Assembly: GCA_002435325.1 (NCBI GenBank)
Contig: DJMJ01000016.1
Span: forward strand, 58,522-122,521
Direction of reading: 5' to 3'
Length of the DNA stretch: 64,000 bases
Source: Nitrospira sp. UBA6493
GTDB taxonomy: Bacteria > Nitrospirota > Nitrospiria > Nitrospirales > Nitrospiraceae
A model generated the notes under the pieces. The model was not told where the DNA came from. It saw only the letters and a program-made list of their open reading frames with translations, and made no database searches. Position numbers and translations under genes: made by a program. Of this stretch, positions 24,361-31,201 are shown one piece after another (position 1 is the first letter of the stretch; every line of letters begins with the position of its first letter).

Positions 24361-25080
24361 TTACAGCCTCGGCAGGATTTCGCGTTCGGCCTTGGTGACA
24401 TCTTCAGGAAAATCAATTTCGGTCCAGGGCAGCCCGCCGATCTTTTCATGGCCGACCTTCACATCGCGGAAGTACTCGATCAAAGCGTCTTCATATTCCA
24501 TCTGCCAGGCCTCACGATCGACATAGGTCCGTAGCGATGCCACCACATGAGGCGAATCGGCCTGCCGCACCCTCAAAAATCCCACCCCTTCGCCCGCATA
24601 CTCATACCGTGCCGGCATCTTCTTTGTGAGGGCGATGACCCAGCCACCTTCCACCACGACCATGCACTCTTCGCCGGTCTGTTTGACGGTTTCATCCATG
24701 AGCAGCGCGTTTTCAAAGGGAGACTGGACCAACCGGCGCAAGATCTCCCGGTGAAAAAGCACGTCCGCGTCCATGACAATCGCATCGTCCGTGAAAGCGG
24801 TTCTCGCGATCCACAAGGATGAGATGCTGCCGCGATGGAACTGGTCGTTGACCAGGAAGTTGACCCGCACCCCGCAGGAATCGGACTCCACCGCGGCGCG
24901 GATCATCTCTTGTTTATACCCGACCACGATGTCCGCCTGCCGAATGCCGACGCTGGCCAGCGAGGTGAGGCACCGGTGCAGAAGGGTCTCTCCCCCGATC
25001 TTGATGAGGCACTTGGGATGATGCTGGGTCACCGGCCAGAGTCGCTTCCCGACTCCGGCTGCGAGAATGATCGCCTTCAT
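24361..25080 (-). CDS. Nucleotidyltransferase (PntC/LicC-like, probable CTP-dependent head-group activation)
   Basis: 239 residues, a soluble NTP transferase. It begins MKAIILAAGVGKRLWPVT with the GxGxRL nucleotide loop, then HPKCLIKIGG, metal-binding Asp in DAIVMDADVLF (near residue 100), and the C-terminal WTEIDFPEDVTKAE typical of choline-phosphate and phosphonate cytidylyltransferases. It likely couples CTP to a small phospho- or phosphono-alcohol/amine to give a CMP-activated group for the downstream CDP-alcohol transferase. Its ATG overlaps the end of the transaminase gene by 4 bases. NDP-sugar synthesis is the main alternative, but no sugar genes are near. Confidence 0.85.
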   Translation of the reverse strand: MKAIILAAGVGKRLWPVTQHHPKCLIKIGGETLLHRCLTSLASVGIRQADIVVGYKQEMIRAAVESDSCGVRVNFLVNDQFHRGSISSLWIARTAFTDDAIVMDADVLFHREILRRLVQSPFENALLMDETVKQTGEECMVVVEGGWVIALTKKMPARYEYAGEGVGFLRVRQADSPHVVASLRTYVDREAWQMEYEDALIEYFRDVKVGHEKIGGLPWTEIDFPEDVTKAEREILPRL

Positions 25081-26159
25081 GCCGGCTTACACACCTGTTC
25101 AAACGCGTCAAGGAATCCGGTCAGCTGTGCCTCGGTGAGCGCGCCCATGTTCGCCACCCGGAATACTGTGCTTTCCAATTGCCCCTGCCCGGCATAGATG
25201 ACATAGCCCTGCGACTTCAGCCGGTCATGGAGTTGCGCGTACGAGACCCCCTCGGGCAGATAATAGGCGGTGATGGTGTTGGACTGGTGGTTCGGCGTGA
25301 GCACCGGCTTGATGCCGAGCTTCGCCATGCGCCCGCGAATCAACGCCGCGGATTTTTTATACCGCTGAATGCGGTTGGCCACCCCCTCTTCCAGCAATTC
25401 GCTCAAAGCTTCGTCCAGCCCGTAGTAGACCTGCACCGCGGGGGTGAAGGGAATCGTGCCTCGGCCCTGATCATCCACATAATGCGTCAGGTGCAGATAC
25501 CAGGAGCGCTTGGGGTAGTTCCGCATCCGCTCCAGGAAGCCTTTTCGCACCAGCACGAACGACACGCCCGGAAAGCCCTGAATGCACTTCCCCGCCGTTC
25601 CCGCCACCATATAGATGTGCGACCCGGCGATATTCAGCACCTCTCCACCCAATGCGCTCACTGCATCCAGAATAAACACGCGATTCTGGCTGTCGACCAC
25701 CTCCGCAATCTCATTCACCGGATTGATAAGGCCGGTCGTCGTCTCATGATGCACCATGGCCACGGCATGGACTTCTGGATGCTGCCGCAGCGCCAGTCGC
25801 AGCCGTTCGGGATCCGGCCTAGCCGTCCAGTCGTACTTGAGTTCCGACACCCCCAGCCGATGGAGACCGACCATCTGCGAAATACGCTCGCCATACACGC
25901 CGTTGTTCAGCACCAGCATGCGCTTCCCGTGCGGGATGGCCGACATCAGCGCCGATTCGACGGCCGCCGTGCCGGACCCGGTGATGAGCACCGCTGCGTA
26001 GTCGGCTTCTGCGCCGGGAACGAACGCTTTTAGCAGCTTGTCCTGAATCCGGTGGAGCAGCGCGGTGAACTCCGATTCGCGGTGGCAGATGTCGGGCCGC
26101 AACAGCGCCTGCCGCACCCGCTCACTCACATTGACTGGACCTGGATTCAATAAAATCAC
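25077..26159 (-). CDS. PhnW-like aminotransferase (2-aminoethylphosphonate--pyruvate transaminase family)
   Basis: 360-residue PLP enzyme of the class-V, alanine-glyoxylate/AEP transaminase type. It begins MILLNPGPVNVSERVRQALL, has GSGTAAVESAL (cofactor phosphate site, near residue 62), HHETTTGLINPVNEI near residue 135, the PLP Asp in FILDAVSALGGE, and the Schiff-base lysine in AGTAGKCIQGFPG near residue 195. PhnW interconverts phosphonoacetaldehyde and 2-aminoethylphosphonate. Beside a decarboxylase that would make the aldehyde, the biosynthetic direction is likely here. If the decarboxylase acts on sulfopyruvate, the product would be taurine. Confidence 0.87.
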   Translation of the reverse strand: MILLNPGPVNVSERVRQALLRPDICHRESEFTALLHRIQDKLLKAFVPGAEADYAAVLITGSGTAAVESALMSAIPHGKRMLVLNNGVYGERISQMVGLHRLGVSELKYDWTARPDPERLRLALRQHPEVHAVAMVHHETTTGLINPVNEIAEVVDSQNRVFILDAVSALGGEVLNIAGSHIYMVAGTAGKCIQGFPGVSFVLVRKGFLERMRNYPKRSWYLHLTHYVDDQGRGTIPFTPAVQVYYGLDEALSELLEEGVANRIQRYKKSAALIRGRMAKLGIKPVLTPNHQSNTITAYYLPEGVSYAQLHDRLKSQGYVIYAGQGQLESTVFRVANMGALTEAQLTGFLDAFEQVCKPA

Positions 26160-26182
26160 GTCTTCCCCTTCCTCTTTCCATA

Positions 26183-26275
26183 GGAGCGCGAGCGGCTCCT
26201 CTTCATTGCGCGCATTGACCGAGCATATTCTGATCGTGCGCGGTCAGCGAGCACAAGAGGAGTCTCTTGCGCTCC
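26183..26275. repeat. Palindromic intergenic element (copy B)
   Basis: Imperfect 21-base inverted repeat (26183-26203 with 26255-26275; 4 mismatches) filling the gap between the decarboxylase beta gene and the transaminase gene. The interior carries TGCGCGCATTGACCGAGCA (26207-26225), 17 of 19 bases identical to element A at 16103-16121. Both copies also share a GTGCGCG...GCGAGCA right part. It lies inside the operon and would fold in the mRNA, so it may stabilise or dampen the messages on either side. Confidence 0.6.
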
Positions 26276-26857
26276 CTAGCCTTCAATCGCCTTCATAAAC
26301 CGTTTGGTAATGTCTGGCGGTTCGTGGAGCACCCGTCCGGCGTCTTCGGCAAATTCGTTGACCTTGATCAGCAACATGCTCGGCCCGTCTTTCTTCAGCA
26401 TGTCTTTGAATTCGTAGACGAGATCGTCGCGGTCGAGTACCCGCTCTACATTCACATAGCCCGCGGCTTTGGCAACCTTTTCCAGCGGCACCACGTTGGA
26501 AATGGTCGGCTGATTCCCGGTCGTGCCATAGACTTCGTTGTCGAACACGACGTGAATGAAATTCTTCGGCTTCAACGCCCCCACGGTCGCCAGCGTGCCC
26601 ATGCCCATCAGCACATTGCCGTCGCCGTCGAAGGTGACGACCTGCTTGTTGGGCTTGGCCAAAGCCACGCCGAGCGCAATGGCCGGCGCATTCCCCATCG
26701 AGCCGATCATATAAAAATGGGTGGGGCGGTCGGCGATTTTGTGGGCTTCGCGCGACGGAAACCCGTTACAGATGATGACCGGCTGGTCGGTCAGCAATTC
26801 AAGCAGCGCGGCAATCGCCTGCGCCCGGCTGATCAGCGTTCCCTCTTCAGGCCTCAT
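26276..26857 (-). CDS. ThDP-dependent phosphonopyruvate/sulfopyruvate decarboxylase, beta (ThDP/Mg-binding) subunit
   Basis: 193 residues from the ATG at 26857, which overlaps the alpha stop (ATGA). It carries the ThDP/Mg motif: GDGN near residue 108, then DNEVYG about 27 residues later, preceded by GSMGNAPAIALGVALAKP. It is the C-terminal catalytic half of the Ppd/ComE family, here on its own chain. With the alpha subunit it should decarboxylate a 3-phosphono- or 3-sulfo-pyruvate to the matching aldehyde. An in-frame start at 26938 would overlap alpha by 85 bases, so it is rejected. Confidence 0.85.
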   Translation of the reverse strand: MRPEEGTLISRAQAIAALLELLTDQPVIICNGFPSREAHKIADRPTHFYMIGSMGNAPAIALGVALAKPNKQVVTFDGDGNVLMGMGTLATVGALKPKNFIHVVFDNEVYGTTGNQPTISNVVPLEKVAKAAGYVNVERVLDRDDLVYEFKDMLKKDGPSMLLIKVNEFAEDAGRVLHEPPDITKRFMKAIEG

Positions 26858-27351
26858 GGATGCAACCCCTTTACGACGCCTTTGGTAATCACTAGCGCGA
26901 CCGGAATGCGCTGTTTCATGAACGTCTCGGCCACCCATTTAAAGTCATCCACGGCCGTCTTCTCGGTCAGCACCCGGTGCGGGATCTTCATGGTGTCGAG
27001 AAATTGCGGCATGACCTCGCCCATCACCAGATGCTCCGGCGCATCCTTCCCCCCCTGTCCCCGCCAGGACACGATCAGGATGCAGGGCTGTCGATAGATC
27101 ATATTGAGCGAAATCAGGGTATTGAGCGAGGTGCCCAGCCCGGAATTCTGCATCAGGACGGCAGGCACTTTCCCCGCCATGTAGGCGCCGGCCGCCATGC
27201 CCACCGCTTCATCTTCCCGCACGGCCGGCGTATAGAGCCGGCGATCCATTAATTCCGCGATAATGCCGCCCAGAATCGAATCGGGCACCCCGGTGAAAAA
27301 GTCTACACCCATATCCTGCAGCGCTTGAACGAATGCATCGCTCTCGATCAT
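26854..27351 (-). CDS. ThDP-dependent phosphonopyruvate/sulfopyruvate decarboxylase, alpha (PYR) subunit
   Basis: 165 residues, first gene of the six-gene operon. FFTGVPDSILGGII near residue 18 is the Ppd-type start. VREDEAVGMAAGAYMAGK carries the conserved Glu that activates ThDP, and LMQNSGLGTSLNTLISLN and SWRGQGGKDAPEHLVMG follow. The split into alpha and beta chains matches sulfopyruvate decarboxylase ComDE of methanogens, while the TGVPDS start matches phosphonopyruvate decarboxylase; sequence alone leaves the substrate open. The downstream genes favour phosphonate. The promoter is excellent (27413-27441). Confidence 0.85.
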   Translation of the reverse strand: MIESDAFVQALQDMGVDFFTGVPDSILGGIIAELMDRRLYTPAVREDEAVGMAAGAYMAGKVPAVLMQNSGLGTSLNTLISLNMIYRQPCILIVSWRGQGGKDAPEHLVMGEVMPQFLDTMKIPHRVLTEKTAVDDFKWVAETFMKQRIPVALVITKGVVKGLHP

Positions 27352-27412
27352 GTCCGTCTCAATCCTTTGCCCGCATGGCGCTCATCGTTAAACCGACTGT
27401 GAAAGCGGAGGC

Positions 27413-27441
27413 ATTATAGGACAGGCTTGGCGCATTCTCAA
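27413..27441 (-). promoter_or_regulatory. Strong promoter of the head-group operon
   Basis: Minus strand: TTGAGA (27441-27436), an exact 17-base spacer, TATAAT (27418-27413). The -10 box is a perfect sigma70 consensus and the best in the window. Predicted transcript start near 27406, leader about 55 bases to the alpha ATG. It implies constitutive, strong expression of the six genes. Confidence 0.8.
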
Positions 27442-27520
27442 CAAACGGCGACCGGTTGCACAGCGCCGGGCAGCATGGTAGCGTGCAGATCAGGTGATGA
27501 TTTCGACAGGATCTTCCATC

Positions 27521-28045
27521 ATGCACTGTCTGCTGATCTCCCGCATCATCCTCGTCCTGCTGATGTCCTACGCGCTGCTTCTGCCCACGCCGGTCAGTGC
27601 TGTGCCGATGATCAACGACCCCAAGGGATTTCAGGACATCCCGTGGGGAGCAGCCCTCACACTCCGCTCCGACCTGGCACCGGCGCGAACCGGCCCGCAT
27701 ATCAACGAGTATCGCGCTAAAACCGGCTCACCCTCGTTTGCAAATGAAGAGATGGCCAGCATCCTCTACACTTCCGTCGACGACCAATTTGCCCGCGTCA
27801 CCATCCGCTATCACGGCGACGCGATTCACAAACGGGTCCTGGCGTATCTGGAGGCGCAATTCGGCCCGCTGGAGCGCATTCCCGGCCAGATGACGCGCGG
27901 CCTCAATCAGCAATACACCTGGCGTGGCACAGACACCGAGATCAATTTGACCTATCAGGCCTCCACTGAACGGGGCTTCATCTTTATCGATAGCCGGACG
28001 CTGGCGCCACGATTCAATGACCACATCACTGATTCCGCGGAGTAA
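27521..28045 (+). CDS. Secreted protein, tandem paralog 1
   Basis: 174 residues from the ATG at 27521; AGGA lies about ten bases upstream, and an earlier GTG at 27494 would prefix the signal. A signal peptide runs to about residue 29 (cleavage near VSAVP). The mature start MINDPKGFQDIPWG and the stretch RYHGDAIHKRVLAYLEAQFGPLERIPGQ are shared with the next gene. No recognised family or catalytic motif; periplasmic location inferred. Divergent from the head-group operon, 3 bases from the next gene. Confidence 0.75.
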   Translation: MHCLLISRIILVLLMSYALLLPTPVSAVPMINDPKGFQDIPWGAALTLRSDLAPARTGPHINEYRAKTGSPSFANEEMASILYTSVDDQFARVTIRYHGDAIHKRVLAYLEAQFGPLERIPGQMTRGLNQQYTWRGTDTEINLTYQASTERGFIFIDSRTLAPRFNDHITDSAE

Positions 28046-28048
28046 CGC

Positions 28049-28579
28049 ATGGCTCGCCCCCCCATTCAACAACCAGTCGCCCAGCTGCTCACCCTACTCG
28101 TCGGCCTGTTGCTCCCCATCTCCCTAGCCCTGGCCGTCCCGATCGTGAACGATCCGAACGGATTCGAAGGCCTCCCTTGGGGAACCGCGGTCGGCGAGAG
28201 CGACCAGCTGAAGCAAGTGGAAGTCGCCGGCACGTTACGATCGTTCGAACCGAAAACCGGCGCCCCGGCCCTGAACGCCATCCCGGTGGATGTGTTGCGG
28301 TACACCACCTTTGAGGGAAAGTTCGGCCGCGTTTTGGTGCGCTATCATGGCAAAGACACCCACGACCGCATACTGGCTTATTTGCAAGCCACATATGGAC
28401 CGCTCGATCGGACACCGGGGCAAATCTCCGTCGGCCCCATCCGCGTCTATGCCTGGCATGGGTTCGAAACGGAAATCACCATGCGGTATGAATCGCGAGC
28501 CGAACAGGGCGTTATTTTCTTTGAAAGCCGCACGCTCCGCGAGAAACTTGCCGAGGGCAATTCCGGAACAGTTTTCTGA
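28049..28579 (+). CDS. Secreted protein, tandem paralog 2
   Basis: 176 residues. Signal peptide to about residue 30 (LALAVP), then IVNDPNGFEGLPWG, and further on RYHGKDTHDRILAYLQATYGPLDRTPGQ, closely matching paralog 1. The ATG follows the first gene's stop by 3 bases, so they are co-translated products of a tandem duplication that has diverged. Ends ...ESRTLREKL against ...DSRTLAPRF in the partner. Function unknown. Confidence 0.78.
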   Translation: MARPPIQQPVAQLLTLLVGLLLPISLALAVPIVNDPNGFEGLPWGTAVGESDQLKQVEVAGTLRSFEPKTGAPALNAIPVDVLRYTTFEGKFGRVLVRYHGKDTHDRILAYLQATYGPLDRTPGQISVGPIRVYAWHGFETEITMRYESRAEQGVIFFESRTLREKLAEGNSGTVF

Positions 28580-28788
28580 ACTTTTCCAGCTCCATTTGAC
28601 CTCGGCAGCGAGCCCGACAAAAGTCCTCTTCTTCTCTCCCCATCCACACAGGCCCTCGTCCTCCACCCATAGAAACCTGGTCTTTGGTAGGGTGAGGCCC
28701 CCCCTCGCTTTGTGGGCTGGCAACAGAAATAAACTCTGATATTGTAAATCCCGTAAGGATCAGATGACATTAACCGAAGGCCATTTTT

Positions 28789-29205
28789 ATGTCCACAATC
28801 GGAGCAAGCCAGCTGAAGCGCAAATCCTCTGCACTCCTGGACGGGAGAAACACCGAACGCCTCGCCCTCACCTGCTCATTGCAGTATACGGGTGAGGTCC
28901 CAAGCCAGCCCCATGACGGCCAAGGCATCACAAAAGATCTATCCATATCAGGGTGCAAAGTCATTACCGATCGCCCCGTCACCAGAGGCACGCTGCTCAC
29001 GCTGACTATCGCGATCCCGGACGGGGACCTTCCCCTCTCCTTGACGGCAGCCCATGTGGTGTGGGTATCAGGCTGTCAATTCTCTGTCCGCTTCCTGCAG
29101 CTCTCTCTGGAACAGCGCCGGCGCTTGCAAACCTATATTTGGAAGCACATTTCTCATACAACCGTTCATAATCAGCGCCCACGATTCCGGCTCGCGGGGA
29201 TTTGA
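28789..29205 (+). CDS. PilZ domain protein
   Basis: 138 residues. Cyclic di-GMP motifs intact: RNTER (RxxxR, about residues 20-24) and DLSISG (DxSxxG, about 50-55). The strands LTLTIAIPDGDLPLSLTAAHVVWV and FSVRFLQLSLEQRRRLQTYIW complete the fold. It has a short, basic N-terminal extension and no other domain. First of three PilZ-type genes in a row on the plus strand, each in its own transcription-like spacing (over 100 bases apart). Confidence 0.87.
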   Translation: MSTIGASQLKRKSSALLDGRNTERLALTCSLQYTGEVPSQPHDGQGITKDLSISGCKVITDRPVTRGTLLTLTIAIPDGDLPLSLTAAHVVWVSGCQFSVRFLQLSLEQRRRLQTYIWKHISHTTVHNQRPRFRLAGI

Positions 29206-29516
29206 TCCTCGTACAGTTTCTCGACATTCCATTTCCCGAAGATACGCACGCCGACTAGACACACGTACACAATCTGCCTGCCTCCCGTACCTTCCCTTCT
29301 TCAACAGAACCATGTTCATTGCGCTTTGATGACTTGGGCCAACACACACATCTCCAGCGCGGAAGCCGTTGATCATTAGTGAGCATTGGCTCTCCCCCCT
29401 TCAGGAGGGTACCCTGACCCTCGCCTAGGGGGCTGTCAAAGAGGCCCTTGTACGGTAGGGTTGAGCTGTCAGCACAACGAGCGGCCCCCGGCAGAAGGCA
29501 AGGGAGGAACAACAAG
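29206..29516. other. Intergenic stretch between two PilZ genes
   Basis: No credible open frame on either strand. A GC-rich palindromic patch lies at about 29400-29430 (CAGGAGGGTACCCTGACCCTC, central AGGGTACCCT). No cyclic di-GMP riboswitch of the GEMM type is recognisable. The Shine-Dalgarno site of the next gene (GGGAGGAAC) ends the stretch. Confidence 0.35.
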
Positions 29517-29894
29517 ATGAGACGTGCCAAGCAAGAATCCCTGACCATCGACACCCCATCGACAATGTTGGCGGAAGGAGTGGCCATATCCTATTCCGGA
29601 ATGGACGGCAACCAATGCGTCCTTGGCGGCGGGACAGTGACCGGACTATTCACCCACAGTCTGAGCATCCAGGGCGATTGCCATGTCAAGCCGGGCATGG
29701 TCCTCGCTCTCATGATTGCTATCCCGGACTCTGACGATCACCTCTGTCTCGTGGAAACTCAGGTTGCCTCCTCCACATGGGACACATTTGAGATCGATCT
29801 CCAGCAGCTGCCAGAAGCCTCTCGAGTACAGCTCAAAAGGTTGCTAGAACGCGCTCAGACAGAACCAAGATTTTCCTACCAACGGGTTTATTGA
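29517..29894 (+). CDS. PilZ-like protein with degenerate ligand motif
   Basis: 125 residues from the ATG at 29517, with GGGAGGA ten bases upstream. The body matches the PilZ strand pattern (HSLSIQGDCHVKPGMVLALMIAIPD, then the ELQLP and RVQLKRLLERA-like end), and is close in layout to its neighbours. The RxxxR motif is absent and the second motif is reduced to SLSIQG. It probably does not bind cyclic di-GMP in the usual way and may be a partner or scaffold version of the flanking PilZ proteins. Confidence 0.7.
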   Translation: MRRAKQESLTIDTPSTMLAEGVAISYSGMDGNQCVLGGGTVTGLFTHSLSIQGDCHVKPGMVLALMIAIPDSDDHLCLVETQVASSTWDTFEIDLQQLPEASRVQLKRLLERAQTEPRFSYQRVY

Positions 29895-29997
29895 GAAATC
29901 CAGCTTCTCTCCGGATGACGTACAGGCTCATCCGTAAAGAGGCTGCCTGCGTTCCACGGGTTCCAATTCATCCGATTGGCAGAAGGAGACAGTGACC

Positions 29998-30429
29998 ATG
30001 GCACCAACCTCGACTGAAGAACAGCCTACCACGATGCTTGACAGGCGACAGACCTATCGCATTGCCATGACACAACCGATTGGCGTCGCTATCCGACAGG
30101 GACTGAACCAGAGCGACATCGCCGCGCTCAAGGATTTGTCCGAATCCGGATGTCTCATCCAAGGGTGCCGCCCGTTCGGTCCTGGAGAGAGACTCAAGCT
30201 GGTCCTCGATCTTCCACAGCCGGTCTGCATCACCGAGGCCCGGCTCGTCTGGATAAACGGAACACTGTGCGGGCTTGAATTTGTTCGTATCAGCCCCGTT
30301 GAACGCGCCCGGCTCCGGCGTTTTCTCTGGAAACACCTCGGCCAGGCCTCGATCAACGACCTCCAGCCCCTCGTCACCATCGCGGATGAGCCGCACTATA
30401 CAAATTCAGGCCCCCGACTTTCTCCCTAG
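29998..30429 (+). CDS. PilZ domain protein
   Basis: 143 residues from the ATG at 29998 (AAGGAG nine bases upstream; a GTG at 29992 is too close to it). Both cyclic di-GMP motifs are intact: RQTYR (about residues 18-22) and DLSESG (about 46-51). The later strands ARLVWINGTLCGLEFVRISPVERARLRRFLW fit the fold. A free-standing receptor; target unknown. Third PilZ-type gene in 1.6 kb. Confidence 0.87.
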   Translation: MAPTSTEEQPTTMLDRRQTYRIAMTQPIGVAIRQGLNQSDIAALKDLSESGCLIQGCRPFGPGERLKLVLDLPQPVCITEARLVWINGTLCGLEFVRISPVERARLRRFLWKHLGQASINDLQPLVTIADEPHYTNSGPRLSP

Positions 30430-30531
30430 CTCCGGAAAGCATCCATCAGTGCGTCGGCAACAACAACCCCCAACATCCAATTCTCTCCATCACTTGTCTT
30501 CACAAGCGGCCTCATGCTACCGTTTCAACAA

Positions 30532-30547
30532 GTGAGTGGTTACTCAC
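30532..30547. promoter_or_regulatory. Palindromic operator upstream of the TetR gene
   Basis: Perfect inverted repeat GTGAGT-GGTT-ACTCAC, ending 9 bases before the tetR ATG. TetR-family repressors bind such short-spaced palindromes at their own promoters, so this is the likely autoregulatory site controlling the efflux operon. A weak TTGTCT box lies near 30495, so the site would overlap or follow the promoter. Confidence 0.65.
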
Positions 30548-30556
30548 CATCGTATT

Positions 30557-31201
30557 ATGCCGACAATTCGACCATCCAGACGATCCAGCCAGGAACGGCA
30601 AGCCAGCCTCATTCAGGCCGCGACGGCCTTGTTCGCCAAAAAGGGCTTCAACGGCACCACTACAAAAGAAATCGCCAAAGCCGCCGGAATCAGCGAGGCG
30701 CTGGTCTTCAAGCATTTTCCCACCAAGCGCGCCCTCTATGCCGCCATCCTGGCGGAGAAAGTCACCGTCAATGCGCTCCTCGTGGCCATCGAGGAATCCG
30801 CCAAGAAGCGGGACGACCGGCGCGTGTTTACCCTGATCGCCAGTTACCGAATCCGTCCCGGCGTCGATCCGACGTTGCTGCGACTCTTGCTATTCAGCGC
30901 CTTGGAAGGACATGAGCTGTCCGATATGTTCTTCGGCAAGCATCACAAGGTCTTCTATGACCACCTCGCCGCCTATATTCGAAAACGGGTCGAGGACGGC
31001 GCCTTCCGCCAGGTGGATCCCCTTCTGGCTGCCCGTGCCTTTATCGGCATGGTGGTCCACCATCGCCTGCTGCACGAAATCTTCGGCGTGCCGATGGACC
31101 GGTCGTACGAGGACACCGTCTCAACTTATGTGGAGATATTCCTGCACGGCCTCGTTACCACCCCTTCGGCCGGTCGTGGCAGGACGAGGCGCTTGATATG
31201 A
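30557..31201 (+). CDS. TetR-family transcriptional regulator
   Basis: 214 residues from the ATG at 30557. N-terminal helix-turn-helix: IQAATALFAKKGFNGTTTKEIAKAAGISEALVFKHFPTKRAL (residues about 17-58), the standard TetR_N pattern. The C-terminal ligand domain is not diagnostic. The stop overlaps the adaptor ATG (ATGA), so it is the first gene of an efflux operon and presumably its repressor. An in-frame GTG at 30536 lies inside the operator palindrome and is less likely. Confidence 0.9.
   Translation: MPTIRPSRRSSQERQASLIQAATALFAKKGFNGTTTKEIAKAAGISEALVFKHFPTKRALYAAILAEKVTVNALLVAIEESAKKRDDRRVFTLIASYRIRPGVDPTLLRLLLFSALEGHELSDMFFGKHHKVFYDHLAAYIRKRVEDGAFRQVDPLLAARAFIGMVVHHRLLHEIFGVPMDRSYEDTVSTYVEIFLHGLVTTPSAGRGRTRRLI

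Noticed and set aside
23030..24526. 498-codon plus-strand frame antisense to the CDP-alcohol transferase gene
   Set aside because: His/Arg-rich shadow of the real gene on the minus strand; no Shine-Dalgarno site and no recognisable protein features.
28580..29516. A cyclic di-GMP riboswitch near the PilZ genes
   Set aside because: Neither gap shows the conserved GEMM core or tetraloop-receptor pattern on reading.
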